DNA from: Paulownia fortunei
Taxonomy: Eukaryota; Streptophyta; Magnoliopsida; Lamiales; Paulowniaceae
Length of the DNA: 64,000 nucleotides
Direction: 5' to 3'
Assembly (NCBI GenBank): GCA_019321725.1
Contig: CM033118.1
Location: forward strand, 6,846,071 to 6,910,070
Positions 11,441 through 22,593 of this stretch are shown in pieces; the stretch's first letter is position 1, and every line of letters begins with the position of its first letter. A program made the position numbers and the translations under genes. The notes below the pieces were generated by a model that saw only the letters and a list, made by a program, of their open reading frames with translations, did no database searches and was not told where the DNA came from.

Positions 11441-12741
11441 CTAACTTATTACTAGTTCCTCGTAATTATAGCGTAATGAAATAAAATAAGGAACATGGCA
11501 TCATGATTAGAATTTAAAAAAAAACCTATAAAATAATTTAACAATCACAAACTATGATTTGTCAGAGATCACAGATGCTATTGATATTTTTTTTTAGAAT
11601 TTTCAAAATATGTTGTGCGTATGTGCACTAAGCCAACCTTTTATTCCACATACTAAGTTACATATAACTTCAAAATCAATCATGAAAAAGCCTCAACTCC
11701 ATATTCTCACAGGTAAGTGTTTGTCATTTAAATTGGTAATGTGTTCACTCATGGAGTTGGAAAATAATAGGGAAATAGCTTAAATGATTTAGGACAAACA
11801 TTCAAACTAAAATTGAGCATAAGATAGGTAATCACAAAATTTGAAATACCTAGTGTGTCTTACCAAAATATGCCTCAAAATTTCATTGGTTAACCAATAA
11901 GCGAAATGGTGATTTTTTTTTTATTTTTTTGGTATTTATTTTTCTTTTTTTATTACAACATGACTCGCATGATAATAGAAGATAAAAAGAAGGATCGATA
12001 ATTATACTCACATTACTAGATACAAAGCGAAATATTTTAATAAAAATAGATAACTTCACACGTTTACTTAATTCATTTCTCCACTTGAAAGGTAGACATA
12101 ATTAAGCCTCTCAAATTGCAACGAAGCCAATTTAAATGATCAATTAAAGTTCAAAATGCTTGTTTTCTCGAACTCTCAGCTTATTCACAAAATATGTGTG
12201 AATATTAAAAAGTAAATACTTTAACGTGGTTGGAATTTTCAGTTATATGTATCGCAACCAATCTTTCCATAAGACTTAGGATGTGCATAAGACTAATGTT
12301 TTTTTTAAGATAGTACCCTTGGACTCTAACAAAAATAGGATTACAACTATATTTTGACGATTCACAAAATTTCAGTTAAAAATTTCATAAATATACCATG
12401 TTATGCAAAAAAAATAAAATAAAATAAAATAAAAAATAAGGGTGTGTCTTAAGAGTGTCAAAAGATTACCATTTACTCTAGCCATCCTTACTCATGGTTT
12501 CAACGGACCTAAAAAAATACAATTAAATTTAAAAAAAAAACTAAAAAAACACACATGGAGTACAAAAGACATGATATCAATTATCTCCTCCCCCAACCTA
12601 ATCGAGACATTGTTGTCAATATTAAAAATGGATAACAAAGTAGAGTTTAAAAGATATCACCTAAAATATGGTTTATTAAAACAAATAAAACTGAAACAAC
12701 ATAAAACACACTATTAGTTGAAACCATTAAGGGGATAAATT
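11441..12741 (-). other. Athila A 3' untranslated region
   Basis: 1.3 kb between LOG and the 3' LTR, matching the equivalent stretches of B, C and D. It includes a second purine-rich site near 12585-12617 (minus strand GACAATGTCTCGATTAGG then TTGGGGGAGGA). No coding motif is seen; the plus-strand ORF at 12442-12717 is not conserved as a frame in the other copies. Confidence 0.6.
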
Positions 12742-13389
12742 TCACAGGCTGAAAGTCAAATTTATTTTTCGTCGACCACTGTCCCTGTTGGACCAATCCA
12801 TACAGGCCAAGACTAGATTAACTTCTAGCACATTTGCTAAAAGCTAATCAATTAGTTGGTCAGGTGTTGGAGCAAAAATGAGAATTCGTCTTGCAGATGG
12901 TGAAATAAAATATTTTTCCACAACATGATCTACAAAAGATAGTAAATCTTCATAGAAACTATTAACATTAAGAATACCTACAGGTTTCTATTAAACATTG
13001 AGTTGTGCCCAAGAGATAACTTGAAATAACTCCTCCAGTGTACCAAAATCACTAGGTAGGGTAATAAATGCATTCGTATTGTTTAACATGTTAGACATTC
13101 TATCATAAATATGTGATAATTTTAGCTTATCTCCGATGGCCATACCTGTGATATTCTGTACTGTTAAAGGTTTTGAGATAACTCCTAAAACTTTAACTTC
13201 TCCTACATGAGAAAAAGTAACAACACTCCCCATTAACCCTAGACTGCCTCCCCCATACACTAAATGAATTTTTCTTTCTGCTAACATTCTACCAAGGTTA
13301 TGGGCTGCCCCTATAAACTTACCATTTTCTTGGATTGGATCCAAAAAAGACACAAATATAGTTAAACTTGCAAGTGGAAGAACTTCCAT
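12742..13389 (-). pseudogene. LOG: LOG cytokinin riboside 5'-monophosphate phosphoribohydrolase pseudogene, copy A
   Basis: LOG enzymes release active cytokinin bases from their riboside monophosphates in the cytosol. From ATG at 13389 to TGA at 12742 is 648 bp, 216 codons, which is the usual LOG length, and there are no introns. Visible LOG motifs are KFIGAAHNLGRML, IHLVYGGGSLGLMG (about residues 40-55), VKVLGVISKPL, a NTNAFITLPSDFGTLEEL block (the family has PGGxGTxxE), VISWAQLN, KPVGILNV and FISPSARRILIFAPT. Damage: the first 20 residues are out of frame through two small deletions, so the usual CVFCG is lost. Adjacent stops lie at 12988-12993 and another at 12844-12846, and the catalytic PGG is changed to PSD. 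It lies 141 bp after the companion ORF and before the 3' LTR of Athila A. Confidence 0.9.
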
Positions 13390-13530
13390 ATTTTTTTTTG
13401 TTTTTTGAAAGTGAGTAGTGTAAAAATGAGTATGGTGCTATTTATTGAGGTATGAACAGGGAATGTATTTATTGCATATCTTTTTATTTTTTCAAAAAGT
13501 TTGAGAATAAGGATACACAAAATTTAAAAA

Positions 13531-13800
13531 TTACACGTGATTGTGTCTCACATCTTCCCTTGGTTTTACATCCAGTAACGGCTTAAATGCCCCATATGGG
13601 TCGAGGATATGCTTTCCATCTAATTTTCTTATAAACTGGCAAACAGAATCTTTTAATGTCACATTCCTAAGATTATAATGCTCATATTCATCCCGGAAGT
13701 GATTCAATAAATCAAAAATTGCATTACGCACTAATCTACATGAATGCGTCTCAAGAGTAAATATAATGTCATCTAAAGACTCCTTACTTATTCCATCCAT
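13531..13800 (-). CDS. Companion ORF of the LOG-bearing Athila elements, unknown function
   Basis: An 89-codon open frame starting MDGISKESLDDIIFTLETHS and containing VCQFIRKLDGKHILDPYGAF. An in-frame TAA lies just upstream of the ATG, so the start is well placed. The same frame with the same start position is found in C (52712-52996), in B (start codon mutated) and, cut by the window, in D. It has no signal peptide or membrane segment. I do not recognise the family. It occupies the position of the Athila env-like gene and always lies directly before LOG or the LOG site. It may be an env remnant or a second captured host fragment. It is intact here as a frame but probably not expressed. Confidence 0.55.
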   Translation of the reverse strand: MDGISKESLDDIIFTLETHSCRLVRNAIFDLLNHFRDEYEHYNLRNVTLKDSVCQFIRKLDGKHILDPYGAFKPLLDVKPREDVRHNHV

Positions 13801-14529
13801 AATGAATTAAATTTTATCTTCTCAAGTTTTAGAAATTATTCATAAGGAATGACACTTTGTGTTGCAAGTCCATCGAGCACATTTGTGACAAACCGACATT
13901 TTTTTGAATATGTGCTTTTATCAAAATCAGGCATACATCTAGTAAGCAAGTTTGAAAACTCATATGAAAACTCATCTGCTACTCTTACCTTTGCTTCAAT
14001 TATCTATCGTATGTTCCCTAGGATATCCTTGTGTATAAGTATCATTAATCTTTCAATCCTGATTTTATAAATTTTTAAAATTATTCTTTTATGAAGAAAA
14101 TGAAATCGCTTCTTGAGAGTTAGAAGAATGTTATCCATTTTGAAAAGAACAAGAAAAAAAAGAATGTGAAAAAGAGAAACTTTGTAGAGAGATTTCAGTT
14201 ATTTGGGAAACTGATATGTTCGACTTTAATAGCCATAGAGTACCATTATCCGCCACCTAATTGGGAAAAGAAAATGAAATAAAATAAAACAAAAGAAAAA
14301 AAACTTACAAAAAAAACAAAGTTAGAGAAAATATGAATATATATGCACATACTAATCATAACAATAGTTAGAAAGAAAAACAAATCTCCTCTTTTGAAAA
14401 TTAATTTTTTAGAAACGGTTTGAGTCTTTGTCTATTTATTTTGAATATAGTACCATTTCTAGCATTCTCAATGTCAATCTCCCTATAAGGATATACCTCT
14501 TTTACAACAAAAGACTATTCCACCTTAAT
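13801..14529 (-). other. Athila A region between integrase and companion ORF
   Basis: About 730 bp, homologous to 52111-52711 in C and 28971-29452 in B. It is U/A-rich with no long frame. It corresponds to the spliced leader or env-leader part of an Athila element. Confidence 0.45.
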
Positions 14530-15660
14530 CTCAATTTTTTAGGAAACAAATGTAATCGAGAATTATAAGCAAAATCTTTTGACCAACCTCAAATATTTTT
14601 CTTGAAATTTTATTATCATGAAAATCTTTGATTCTTGCTTTATGAATTTTAGAATTCTCATATACATCATTTCTCAATTCTTGAACTTCATTGATTTGCA
14701 AATTGCATAATTTTGAAACTTCATCAAGGTTAAAGTTAAACATTTTGATTGCCCAATAAACTTTATGTTTAAGTTCAACAGGTAAATAACAAAGTTTTTC
14801 ATAAACTATCTTATAAAGAGACATGCCTAATGATGTTTTGAAAGCAGTTCTATATGCCCAAAGTATATGGGTAAGTTTAAGAGACCAATCTTTACGATTT
14901 GGGATAACTGTTTTTTTTTAAATTTATTTTATCTCCCTATTTGCAAGTTTAACTTTTTCATTTGTATGAGGGTGATAAGGAATTGAAACTTTATGTATGA
15001 TTCCATGTTTCCTCATTAAAGTTTCAAAAACGTTGTTTTAATTTTTTCCCCCATCACTGATAATTGATCGAGAAATTCCAAATCAACTAAATATATTTTC
15101 TTTTAAAAAATTTATCATTATTTTGACAGAAAATTGCCTTGATCTATTTTGAGATATAACATATGGCAATAAATATGTAAATAAAAGCAAATGATACTAG
15201 AAATGCTCCTATGAAGTTAATACCCCAATAGTCAAAAATTTCAATCAGTAGGGTAGGGCATCATGTGTTTTTTAAAATTTTCAGAACTTTTGACAATTTC
15301 TGACCTTTTGCAGAAAATACAAGTACTTTTGAAAAGAGTTGGCTAATAAAATCCACATTGTACAATCTTTGCAGCGATTTCTTTGCCAAAAAATGACCAC
15401 CACATGCTTCTGAATGATAAAATTTAACAATATTACCTATCTCATTATCAGGCATGCATCTTTGAAAAATTTGATCAGGACAATATTTGAATAGGTATAG
15501 ATCATTTAATAAAAGTTTTTCATCTCTATCAAAATCTTCTTTTTGTCTTGGGAATTCTATTACAATGACATCTTTCACAAGAAAATTAACAATATCAGTA
15601 AACAATCTAAAATCAAAACATTAAATAGTTGTTCATTAGAGAAAGTGTCATTAATGAATG
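14530..15660 (-). pseudogene. Athila A integrase remnant
   Basis: Two frames remain. At 15261-15605 is the segment before and around the zinc-binding domain: CPDQIFQRCMPDNE, then FYHSEACGGHFLAKKSLQR, which supplies the two histidines; the following cysteines are reached only in another frame. At 14531-14824 is the C-terminal part: VYEKLCYLPVELKHKVYWAI and LQINEVQELRNDVYENSK, a hallmark of Athila integrases. The catalytic core between them (14830-15260) is broken by stops and A-runs. Confidence 0.85.
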
Positions 15661-15839
15661 TGGTTTGAAATGAGTCATCCGAGACAAGTCTCAATAAATG
15701 ATCAACCACTATATTCTCTACTTCTTTCTTATTTCGAATCATAATAATGAATTCTTGGAGTAAGACATATGTTTTATTATCTTTTCTTTGTCCTAAGGTT
15801 TAGATATTATACTAAATTTTTTGATAAATATTCTATAAA

Positions 15840-16620
15840 AACCAGCATGTCTTAAAAATGATTTTACCTTCTTCACACACTTTGATATTGGCAATTGGCA
15901 ACTAACTCAATTTTAAATTTGTCTACTTTGATACTTTTTGATGAAATAATGTGTCCAAGAATAATACTAGTTGTTACCATGAAATGACATTTCTCCCAAT
16001 TGAATTCAAGGTTCTTTTCTTCACACCTAATCAAAATATTTTCTAAATTAGACAAGCAATCATCAAATAAATTACCAAAAATAAAAAAATCATCCATGAA
16101 AACTTCAAGAAAACATTCAAATATGTCACTAAAAATACTAAGTATACATCATTGGAATGTAGCTGACGCATTACATAATCCAAAAAGTATTTTTCAATAT
16201 GCAAAAGTACCAAAATGGCATATAAAAGTTATTTTATCTTGATCTTCAAGGGCAATTATAATTTGATTACACCAAGAATATCCATCTAAGAAGCAATAAA
16301 ATTCATGTTCCGCAACTCTTTCTAAGATTTGATCCATGAAGGACAGTAGAAAATGATCTTTTAGTAATTAAGTTGAGTTTCCTATAGTCAATACACATTC
16401 GCTAACTAGTAATAATTCTAGTTGGAATTAATTAATCATTCTCATTCTTGACTACATTAACTCTAGATTTCTTAGGTACAACTTGAGTAGGGCTTACCCA
16501 TTTGCTGTTAGAAATAGGATAATTGATTCCATTATCTAAGAGTTTAATAATTTCATTTCTCACTTCTTCTTTTATATTAGGATTTAGCCTTTGTTGCATC
16601 TCTCCACATTGTTTAGTATT
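15840..16620 (-). pseudogene. Athila A reverse transcriptase remnant
   Basis: MDDFFIFGNLFDDCLSNLEN (16097 downwards) is the FMDDF catalytic motif of Athila RT, followed by FNWEKCHFMVTTSIILGHII, the conserved RT C-terminal segment. Right of it, 16140-16600 contains further RT blocks with stops. RNase H between 15660 and 15840 is almost entirely deleted. Confidence 0.85.
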
Positions 16621-17530
16621 TTTCTCTAGATAGATGTTATGTGTGAAAATTAAAGGACTAATACCTTTAATGTCATCAATGGTCTATCTTAAAGCATTAT
16701 TATACATTTTAAGAGTTTCAATCAACTTACCTTCTTGGGATGCATCAAGTTTGGAAAAAAATATTATTGAAAAAGTCTCATTCTCACCCATGAAAGAGTA
16801 TTTCAAATCAATCACGGGAGCTTTAATATTTGATAGAACAAATTGTACTGTTAATGATAAAAGTTTTTCAAACCTTGACTTCCAAAAATATTTTTCTTGT
16901 GCCTCTGAAAATTCAAATAGAGTATTAGAGTGTGTTTTTTTATAAATACTTTCACTTTCAAATTAAGTCTCCAAAGGATCTGAAGAATTAGCAGTAGTAA
17001 AATATTCATGAACAAATTCCTCAATTGAATCTACTTCTTATACTTCGATATTTTCTGCAGGGTGCTGATAAACATTAAACACATTCAGTTTCAAAGTCAT
17101 ATTTTCAAAAAAATAATTTCAAAATGCTATTCCTAAAATTAACCAAAGCATTCGAAGTTGCAAGAAATGACGAATCAAAATGATAGACATCTATGTATGT
17201 GTATGTCCAACAGGCTCTGTGTCCAAAATGAAGAAATCCACTGGAAAGTAAAACTTTTTAATTTGTACCAACACATCTTCTACTACTCCTTTGGAACTTT
17301 AATCGAACAGTGTTTTCTATGGTATATTAAATGGTTAGACAACCTGGATTTTTGCACTTAGGTAAAGTGAATTGTTGAATGATTGAACTAACACTTTCAG
17401 TTAAAAATGTCTTCTTTTGTACATGATTCTTTTTATTGTACACAAATCTTTCAAAAATTTAGCATAAGAAGGAACTTGTTTGATTGCATCTAACATTGGA
17501 ATATTAATCTTGAATTATTGAACCTTCGAA
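16621..17530 (-). pseudogene. Athila A protease and protease-RT linker remnant
   Basis: Minus-strand matches to C at 48640-49500, for example the EVDSIEE segment (about 17010-17040) and the linker preceding RT. Two deletions are visible by comparison with 19155-19660: about 140 bp lost near 17308, and a jump near 17535 from gag straight into protease sequence. The plus-strand ORFs here are shadows. Confidence 0.7.
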
Positions 17531-17535
17531 AGAAT

Positions 17536-18200
17536 TAATACTATGCCATGATTGAAAGTTTTTATGCCAAATGGTTTAGATATTCTAAGGTTTCATCAGT
17601 TTCTTTATCAAGAAACTCACCATTACATATTGTTTCAACAAATTATTTTGTTTTAGGAGTTAAACCTTCATAAAAGAAACTAATTAAGCACCATTTTTCA
17701 AAATCATGATGTGGGCATGAATTCAAAAAATTTTTAAATTTTTTCCAACATTGAAAGAAAGCTTCATTAGAATTTTGAGAGAAGTTTTGGACTTGTCTTG
17801 TCAAAGCATTAGTTTTATAAGTTGAAAAGAACGTTATCAAAAATCCAGCTTGCATTTCTTGCTAAGTGCAAATTGACCTAGGTTTTAAAAAATTAAGCCA
17901 AGTTTTTGCTTTATCTTTTAAAGAAAAAGGAAATAATTTGAGCTTATCAATCTCATTTGTACAAGTTTGATCATCAAAAGTGGCATATACTTCATCAAAT
18001 TCTTTCAGATGCAAGTAAGGGCTTTCAAAGTCTAAACCATGAAAATTAGAAAGTAAAGGGATCATACTTAGCTTGAATCGAAAGTTATTTAGCTTGATAG
18101 AAAAATTAAAAAAAAAGGAGAAGAATTTCGAGGAGGTTGCAATAACACATGGTATGCACTAGTTAATTCTTATTTTCATCTTGGAAACTTTTATTTTCAG
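17536..18200 (-). pseudogene. Athila A gag remnant, left copy
   Basis: Frames 17862-18065 and 17643-17855 read through gag: LSNFHGLDFESPYLHLKEFD, KLFPFSLKDKAKTWLNFLKP, then NEAFFQCWKKFKNFLNSCPH and EKWCLISFFYEGL. This is the Athila gag core (PYxHLxxF, KAKxWL). It differs from the right copy at 20613-21208 by few substitutions. A frameshift separates the two halves, and the zinc-knuckle end is deleted. Confidence 0.85.
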
Positions 18201-18380
18201 CCATAGTAGAAGTGTGTGGAGGTGACTCAAACAAGTTTCCAAACAAAATTTCAGAATTATTTCTAACTAAATACTGAGAATTATGACTACGATACAATAT
18301 AACCATATAATCATAAAGAAAATAAAAAAATAATATTTACAAAGGAAAAATATTTACAAACCTGAATATTTACCTTGCCT

Positions 18381-18398
18381 TTCCCGACAACGATTATT
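18381..18398 (-). promoter_or_regulatory. Primer binding site of Athila A, left copy
   Basis: Minus strand AATAATCGTTGTCGGGAA resembles TGGCGCCGTTGCCGGGGA, the complement of the tRNA-Asp 3' end used by Athila elements. It directly follows the LTR end. Confidence 0.6.
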
Positions 18399-18400
18399 CA

Positions 18401-19139
18401 TAAAGGGATCCACTCTTGACTTTTTGATAGAGGAATGATTATTTATTATTTTTACCTTTTTTATTTGCCACGATTGAAATCCATACATAATGAAGGCTCT
18501 AATGGGAAGATATTATCAAATAGCTAATGCAATAAGGTAACCATGATATTGTCTTACTGTTTGCAAATTATCTGTTAACGCCAACACTTGTTTATAGGAT
18601 CAAATATTTATTTATATCTTTGTCTACAACAAATCAAGGTTTCACGTTAGTGGTTGGTGTAGTAAAACCAAACGTCTAGCTAAATGAACTCAAGTATTTG
18701 TTGTGCCATTAGTGATAGATAAATCAAGAATTACCACAAAACAAGTAGGGTTTAGATAAAAAATTAAAACAAGAAATATTATCTACCTTTATAACCATTC
18801 ATCTTCTTCCATCAAGAGGTTCACCCTTTTCCTCAGCAAAATGAAATTTAGAAAGATATAATAAAAGTAGGAAAGACTAAAATTAGAAGAGAAACTAGAG
18901 AATATATTTCTATTAATACTTGAAAACTTAGACTAAATAAAACCTCTACCCCCCACTCTTACAAGCTTAATACATGGTCTATTTATAGTGTTTGGAGTAT
19001 ATTAGAGGTCAAATATATAATAGATAAGTTAAACAATCAAGTGGTATGCTAGTTGTCAAAAGTTGTTAAGTTGTTACACCAAATCCTCTAAATTTTCACC
19101 TACCCAATTGAATTGAATTTTTAGGCCGGCTACAACAAG
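18401..19139 (-). repeat. Athila A internal LTR, 5'-truncated
   Basis: Same sequence as the A 3' LTR from mid-U3 to the R/U5 part, with a TATAAATAG box at 18979-18987. It stops at 19140 within U3 and is fused to protease sequence of the neighbouring copy. Confidence 0.85.
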
Positions 19140-19154
19140 ATTTTCACCTACCCA
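19092..19154. repeat. 15-bp templated duplication at a rearrangement junction
   Basis: ATTTTCACCTACCCA occurs at 19092-19106 in the LTR and again at 19140-19154 exactly at the join between the LTR and protease sequence. The second copy looks like filler copied from the nearby LTR. Confidence 0.75.
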
Positions 19155-19668
19155 AAATGCTATTCCTACAATTAACCAAAGCATTTGAAGTTGCAGGAAA
19201 TGATGAATCAAAATGATAGGCATCAATGTATGTGTATGTTCAACAGGCTCTATGTCCAAAATATTGAAATCCACTGGAAAGTAAAACTTTTCAATTTGTA
19301 CCAACACATCTTCTATTACTCCATTTGAAACTTTAATTGAAGAGTCAGCTAGTTGGAGCACAACAAAAGTTGTTTTAAGTTATCCCAAACCTAATTATTC
19401 ACAAACTGAGAAATGTAGAAGATTTACACTAGCACCAAGATTAAGCAAAACACGTTGTATTCTAGTATTTCCTATGGTATATTAAATGGTTGGACAACCT
19501 GGATTTTTGCACTTGGGTAAAGTGAATTGTTGAATGATTAAACTAACACTTTCAGTAAAAAATGTCATCTTTTGTACATGATTTTTTTATTGTATACAAA
19601 TCTTTCAAAAATTTAGTATAAGAAGGAACTTGTTTGATTACATCTAACATTGGAATATTAATCTTGAA
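19155..19668 (-). pseudogene. Athila A protease remnant, right copy
   Basis: LQLADSSIKVSNGVIEDVLV (19361 downwards) then QIEKFYFPVDFNILDIEPVE is the Athila protease C-terminal half; the same passage is in C at 48838-49059. The catalytic LDLGAS segment lies near 19440-19470 with stops. It is truncated on the left by the LTR join. Confidence 0.8.
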
Positions 19669-21208
19669 TTATTGAAAAAGTTGAAAGATTTCAAAATTTG
19701 AGTTCAATTTCTGAGTTGGTTGCAATCTTTGAGAAAAAGTTGCTAGAGGTAAGTATATTTCATTTTCATCATTTTTAAACTTACCTTCATCGTCAAGACT
19801 ATTTTCATTCTTCATTTCTGAAAGTGGATTAGAAACTTTCTCCTTGGAATGAATAGTCTTGTCAACAACTTTTCCATTCCAAAGAGTTGTGACCGAATTA
19901 GCCTCCTTGAATGAATTTTCACTTGAAGAAAAAACATGACATCGAGTGGAAGGATTAGGTTGAGGTTGAGCTAGAAACTTACCTTTTTCCTGAGTGCGCA
20001 AAGAGGCGGTTAGTGTTGAAAGTGTATTTTTGATCTCATTGATGGCTTGTGAAGTTTGATTATTGATGTTTGTTTGTTCATACATAAATGCTTGCAAAGT
20101 CTCCTCAAGGGATTTTGTATGTGTAGCTGGATAAGAAGGAAAGACTTTTGTGAATGTAGCGGTTGGGCACGGTTATCATCTCGCCAACTAAAATTGGAAT
20201 GATTTCTCTATTGTGGATTGTAAGTTTCAGAATATGGAGAATGAAAAGATTTTTTGAATGTGTTAATGAAATTTGCTTCTACTGGAATATTTGGACATTT
20301 ATTGGTGGAGTCCCTCATAAGTTCACAATTGTTACAAACTTCTTCCTCTTGCACATATTTGATATTTTTACATTTTTAAGTTCCATGGCTTCAACTTTTC
20401 TTGTTAAACTTACAATCCTAGTATTTTGGTCATCTTCTTGACAAAGGTAATATTTTTCTTTATTACTATTAGCAAGATTCGATCTAATAGAACCTTCAGA
20501 AGAATTAACACTATGTCATGATTGAAAGTTTTTATGCCAAATAGTCTAGATATCCTAAGGCTTCATCAGTTTCTTTATCAAGAAAGTCACCATTATATAT
20601 TGTTTCAACAAATTATTTTGTTTTAGGAGTTAAACCTTCATAAAAAAAACTAATTAAGCACCATTTTTCAAAATCATGATGTAGACATGAATTCAAAAAA
20701 TCTTTAAATCTTTTCCAACATTGAAAGAAAGCTTCATTAGAATTTTGAGAGAAGTTTTGGATTTGTCTTTTCAAAGTATTAGTTTTATGAGTTGGAAAGA
20801 ATGTTATCAAAAATCCAGCTTGCATTTCTTGCCAAGTGCGAATTGACCTACGTTTTAAGAATTAAGTCAAGTTTTTGCTTTATCTTTTAAAGAAAAAGGA
20901 AATAATTTGAACTTATCAATCTCATTTGTACAAGTTTGATCATCAAAAGTGGCATATACTTCATCAAATTCTTTCAGATGCAAGTAAGGGCTTTCAAAGT
21001 CTAAACCATGAAAATTAGAAAGTAAAAGGATCATACTTGGCTTGAATCGAAAGTTATTAGGCTTGTAGAAAAAAAAAAGAGAGAAGAATTTCGAGGAGGT
21101 TGCAATAGCGATGGTACGCACTAGTTGATTCTTATTTTCATCCTGCAAACTTTTATTTTCAGCCATAGTAGAAGTATGTGGAGGTGACTCAAACAAGTTT
21201 CCAAACAA
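19669..21208 (-). pseudogene. Athila A gag remnant, right copy
   Basis: Reads from 21208: MFGNLFESPPHTSTMAENKS, then LSNFHGLDFESPYLHLKEFD; a frameshift near 20865; NEAFFQCWKRFKDFLNSCLH at 20613-20825; a broken zinc-knuckle region near 20320-20350; and an open C-terminal part at 19669-20097 with QAINEIKNTLSTLTASLRTQ and NSFKEANSVTTLWNGKVVDK. The order and length fit a full Athila gag of about 500 codons. MAENKS is the likely true start, as in B. Several frameshifts and stops are present. Confidence 0.85.
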
Positions 21209-21344
21209 AGTTTCAGAATTATTTCTAACTAAATACTAAGAATTATGACTACGATACAATATAACCATATAATCATAAAGAAAATAAAAAGACAATATTT
21301 ACAAAGAAAAAATATTTACAAACCTGAATACTTACCTTGCCTTT

Positions 21345-21362
21345 CCCAACTATGATTATTTA
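21345..21362 (-). promoter_or_regulatory. Primer binding site of Athila A, right copy (decayed)
   Basis: Minus strand AATCATAGTTGGGAAAGG matches the site in B (GGCATCATTGTTGGGGAAGG) with further transitions. A short deletion has removed the usual LTR end before it. Confidence 0.5.
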
Positions 21363-22593
21363 CAAAGGGATCCACTCTTGACTTTTGGATAGAGGAATTA
21401 TTATTTATTATTTTTACCTCTTTTATTTGCCACGATTGAAATCCATATATAATGAAGGCTCTAATGGGAAGATATTATCAAAAGCTAATGCAATAAGGTA
21501 ACCATGATATTGTCTTACTGTTTGCAATTATCTGTTAATGCCAACACTTATTTATGGGATCAAATATTTATGTACATCTTTGTCTACAACAAATCAATAT
21601 TTTATGTTAGCGGTTGGTGTAGTAAAACCAAACGTCTAGCTAAATGAACCCAAGTACTTGTTGTGCCATTAGCGATACATAAATCAAGAATCACCACAAA
21701 AGTTGTAGAGTTTAGATAAAAAATTAAAACAATAGTAAAACACACTTAAATATTATTTACCATTATAACAAATCCTCTTTCCCCATCAAGAGGTTCAACC
21801 TTTTTCCTCAACAAAATGAAATTTAAAAAGACATGATTAAAGTAGGAAAGACTAAAATAGAAGAGAAACTAGATAATACATTTCTATTACTACTAGAAAA
21901 CTTACATTATTACTAGAAAACTTCACTTAAAGAAACCCTCTACCCCTCACATTTACAAGTTTAATACATGACCTATTTATAGTGTTTAGAGTATGCTAGA
22001 GGCCAAACATATAATGGAAGAGTTATGGCTGCCGGATGAGGGAGATATGATCAAATTACTAGATCATGTTCAAGAGCTATCCTTCAACATCAACAATGCA
22101 TTGCAGTATGTTTACTGGCCATTTTGATATATTTTGTCACCATCTTATCTTTCAAAAACTTGTTTATCTACCTCTTGTGTATAACATATCCAACTTTCAA
22201 CTAAAATTAATTTTTATTTAAGAGAATTGGTAAAACATGTCAAAACTAGGCTTTACTCTTATCCAAATTTTTGGTGATCTATTTTGTAAAGCCACTTGAT
22301 ATTTACACATTTAGTAAGGGATGATCCAAAGTTTACATAAACTTGTAAATGAACGACCTACCAATCCACAACCTTAAGAATTAATCCAAAACTATTTCAG
22401 AATCAAAAGTTACGGTAGTTTCTCTAAAAGCTGCACAAAAGAAGATAAAACTTTTTAATCTCATTTTTTTATGTTGATTTCTCATTTTATTCCTAAAATA
22501 TAAAAATGCTTTAATTTGGAGCTCTAATGACAATTTCAAAGTGAAAATAATTGTATAAATCCTAATTAATTATACACTTTTAATTGTTCATCA
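21363..22593 (-). repeat. Athila A 5' LTR
   Basis: Starts TGATGAACAATTAAAAGTG at 22593 on the minus strand and follows the A 3' LTR, with internal deletions. Immediately right of it B's LTR resumes at 22594. Confidence 0.8.

Larger units (their letters stand above)
9890..22593 (-). mobile_element. Athila-type element A (carries LOG), rearranged tandem form
   Basis: Minus-strand element inside B's 5' LTR. Order from right to left: 5' LTR 21363-22593, primer site, gag and protease (19155-21340), a truncated LTR (18401-19139), primer site, a second gag-protease-RT-integrase body (14530-18380), companion ORF, LOG, 3' untranslated part, polypurine tract and 3' LTR (9890-11426). This is the product of recombination between two tandem copies. 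The 3' LTR lacks its last few tens of bases, so no target duplication can be read. All coding parts are broken. Confidence 0.8.

Noticed and set aside
12442..12717. 91-codon ORF in Athila A 3' region (and its mirror 29787-30080 in B)
   Set aside because: It is antisense to the element and has many substitutions and frame breaks in C and D; it looks like chance openness in an A-rich stretch.
12742..13389. LOG copy A as a functional host LOG gene
   Set aside because: It has no introns, carries internal stops and a changed catalytic motif, and lies inside an Athila element in the same arrangement as two other broken copies.
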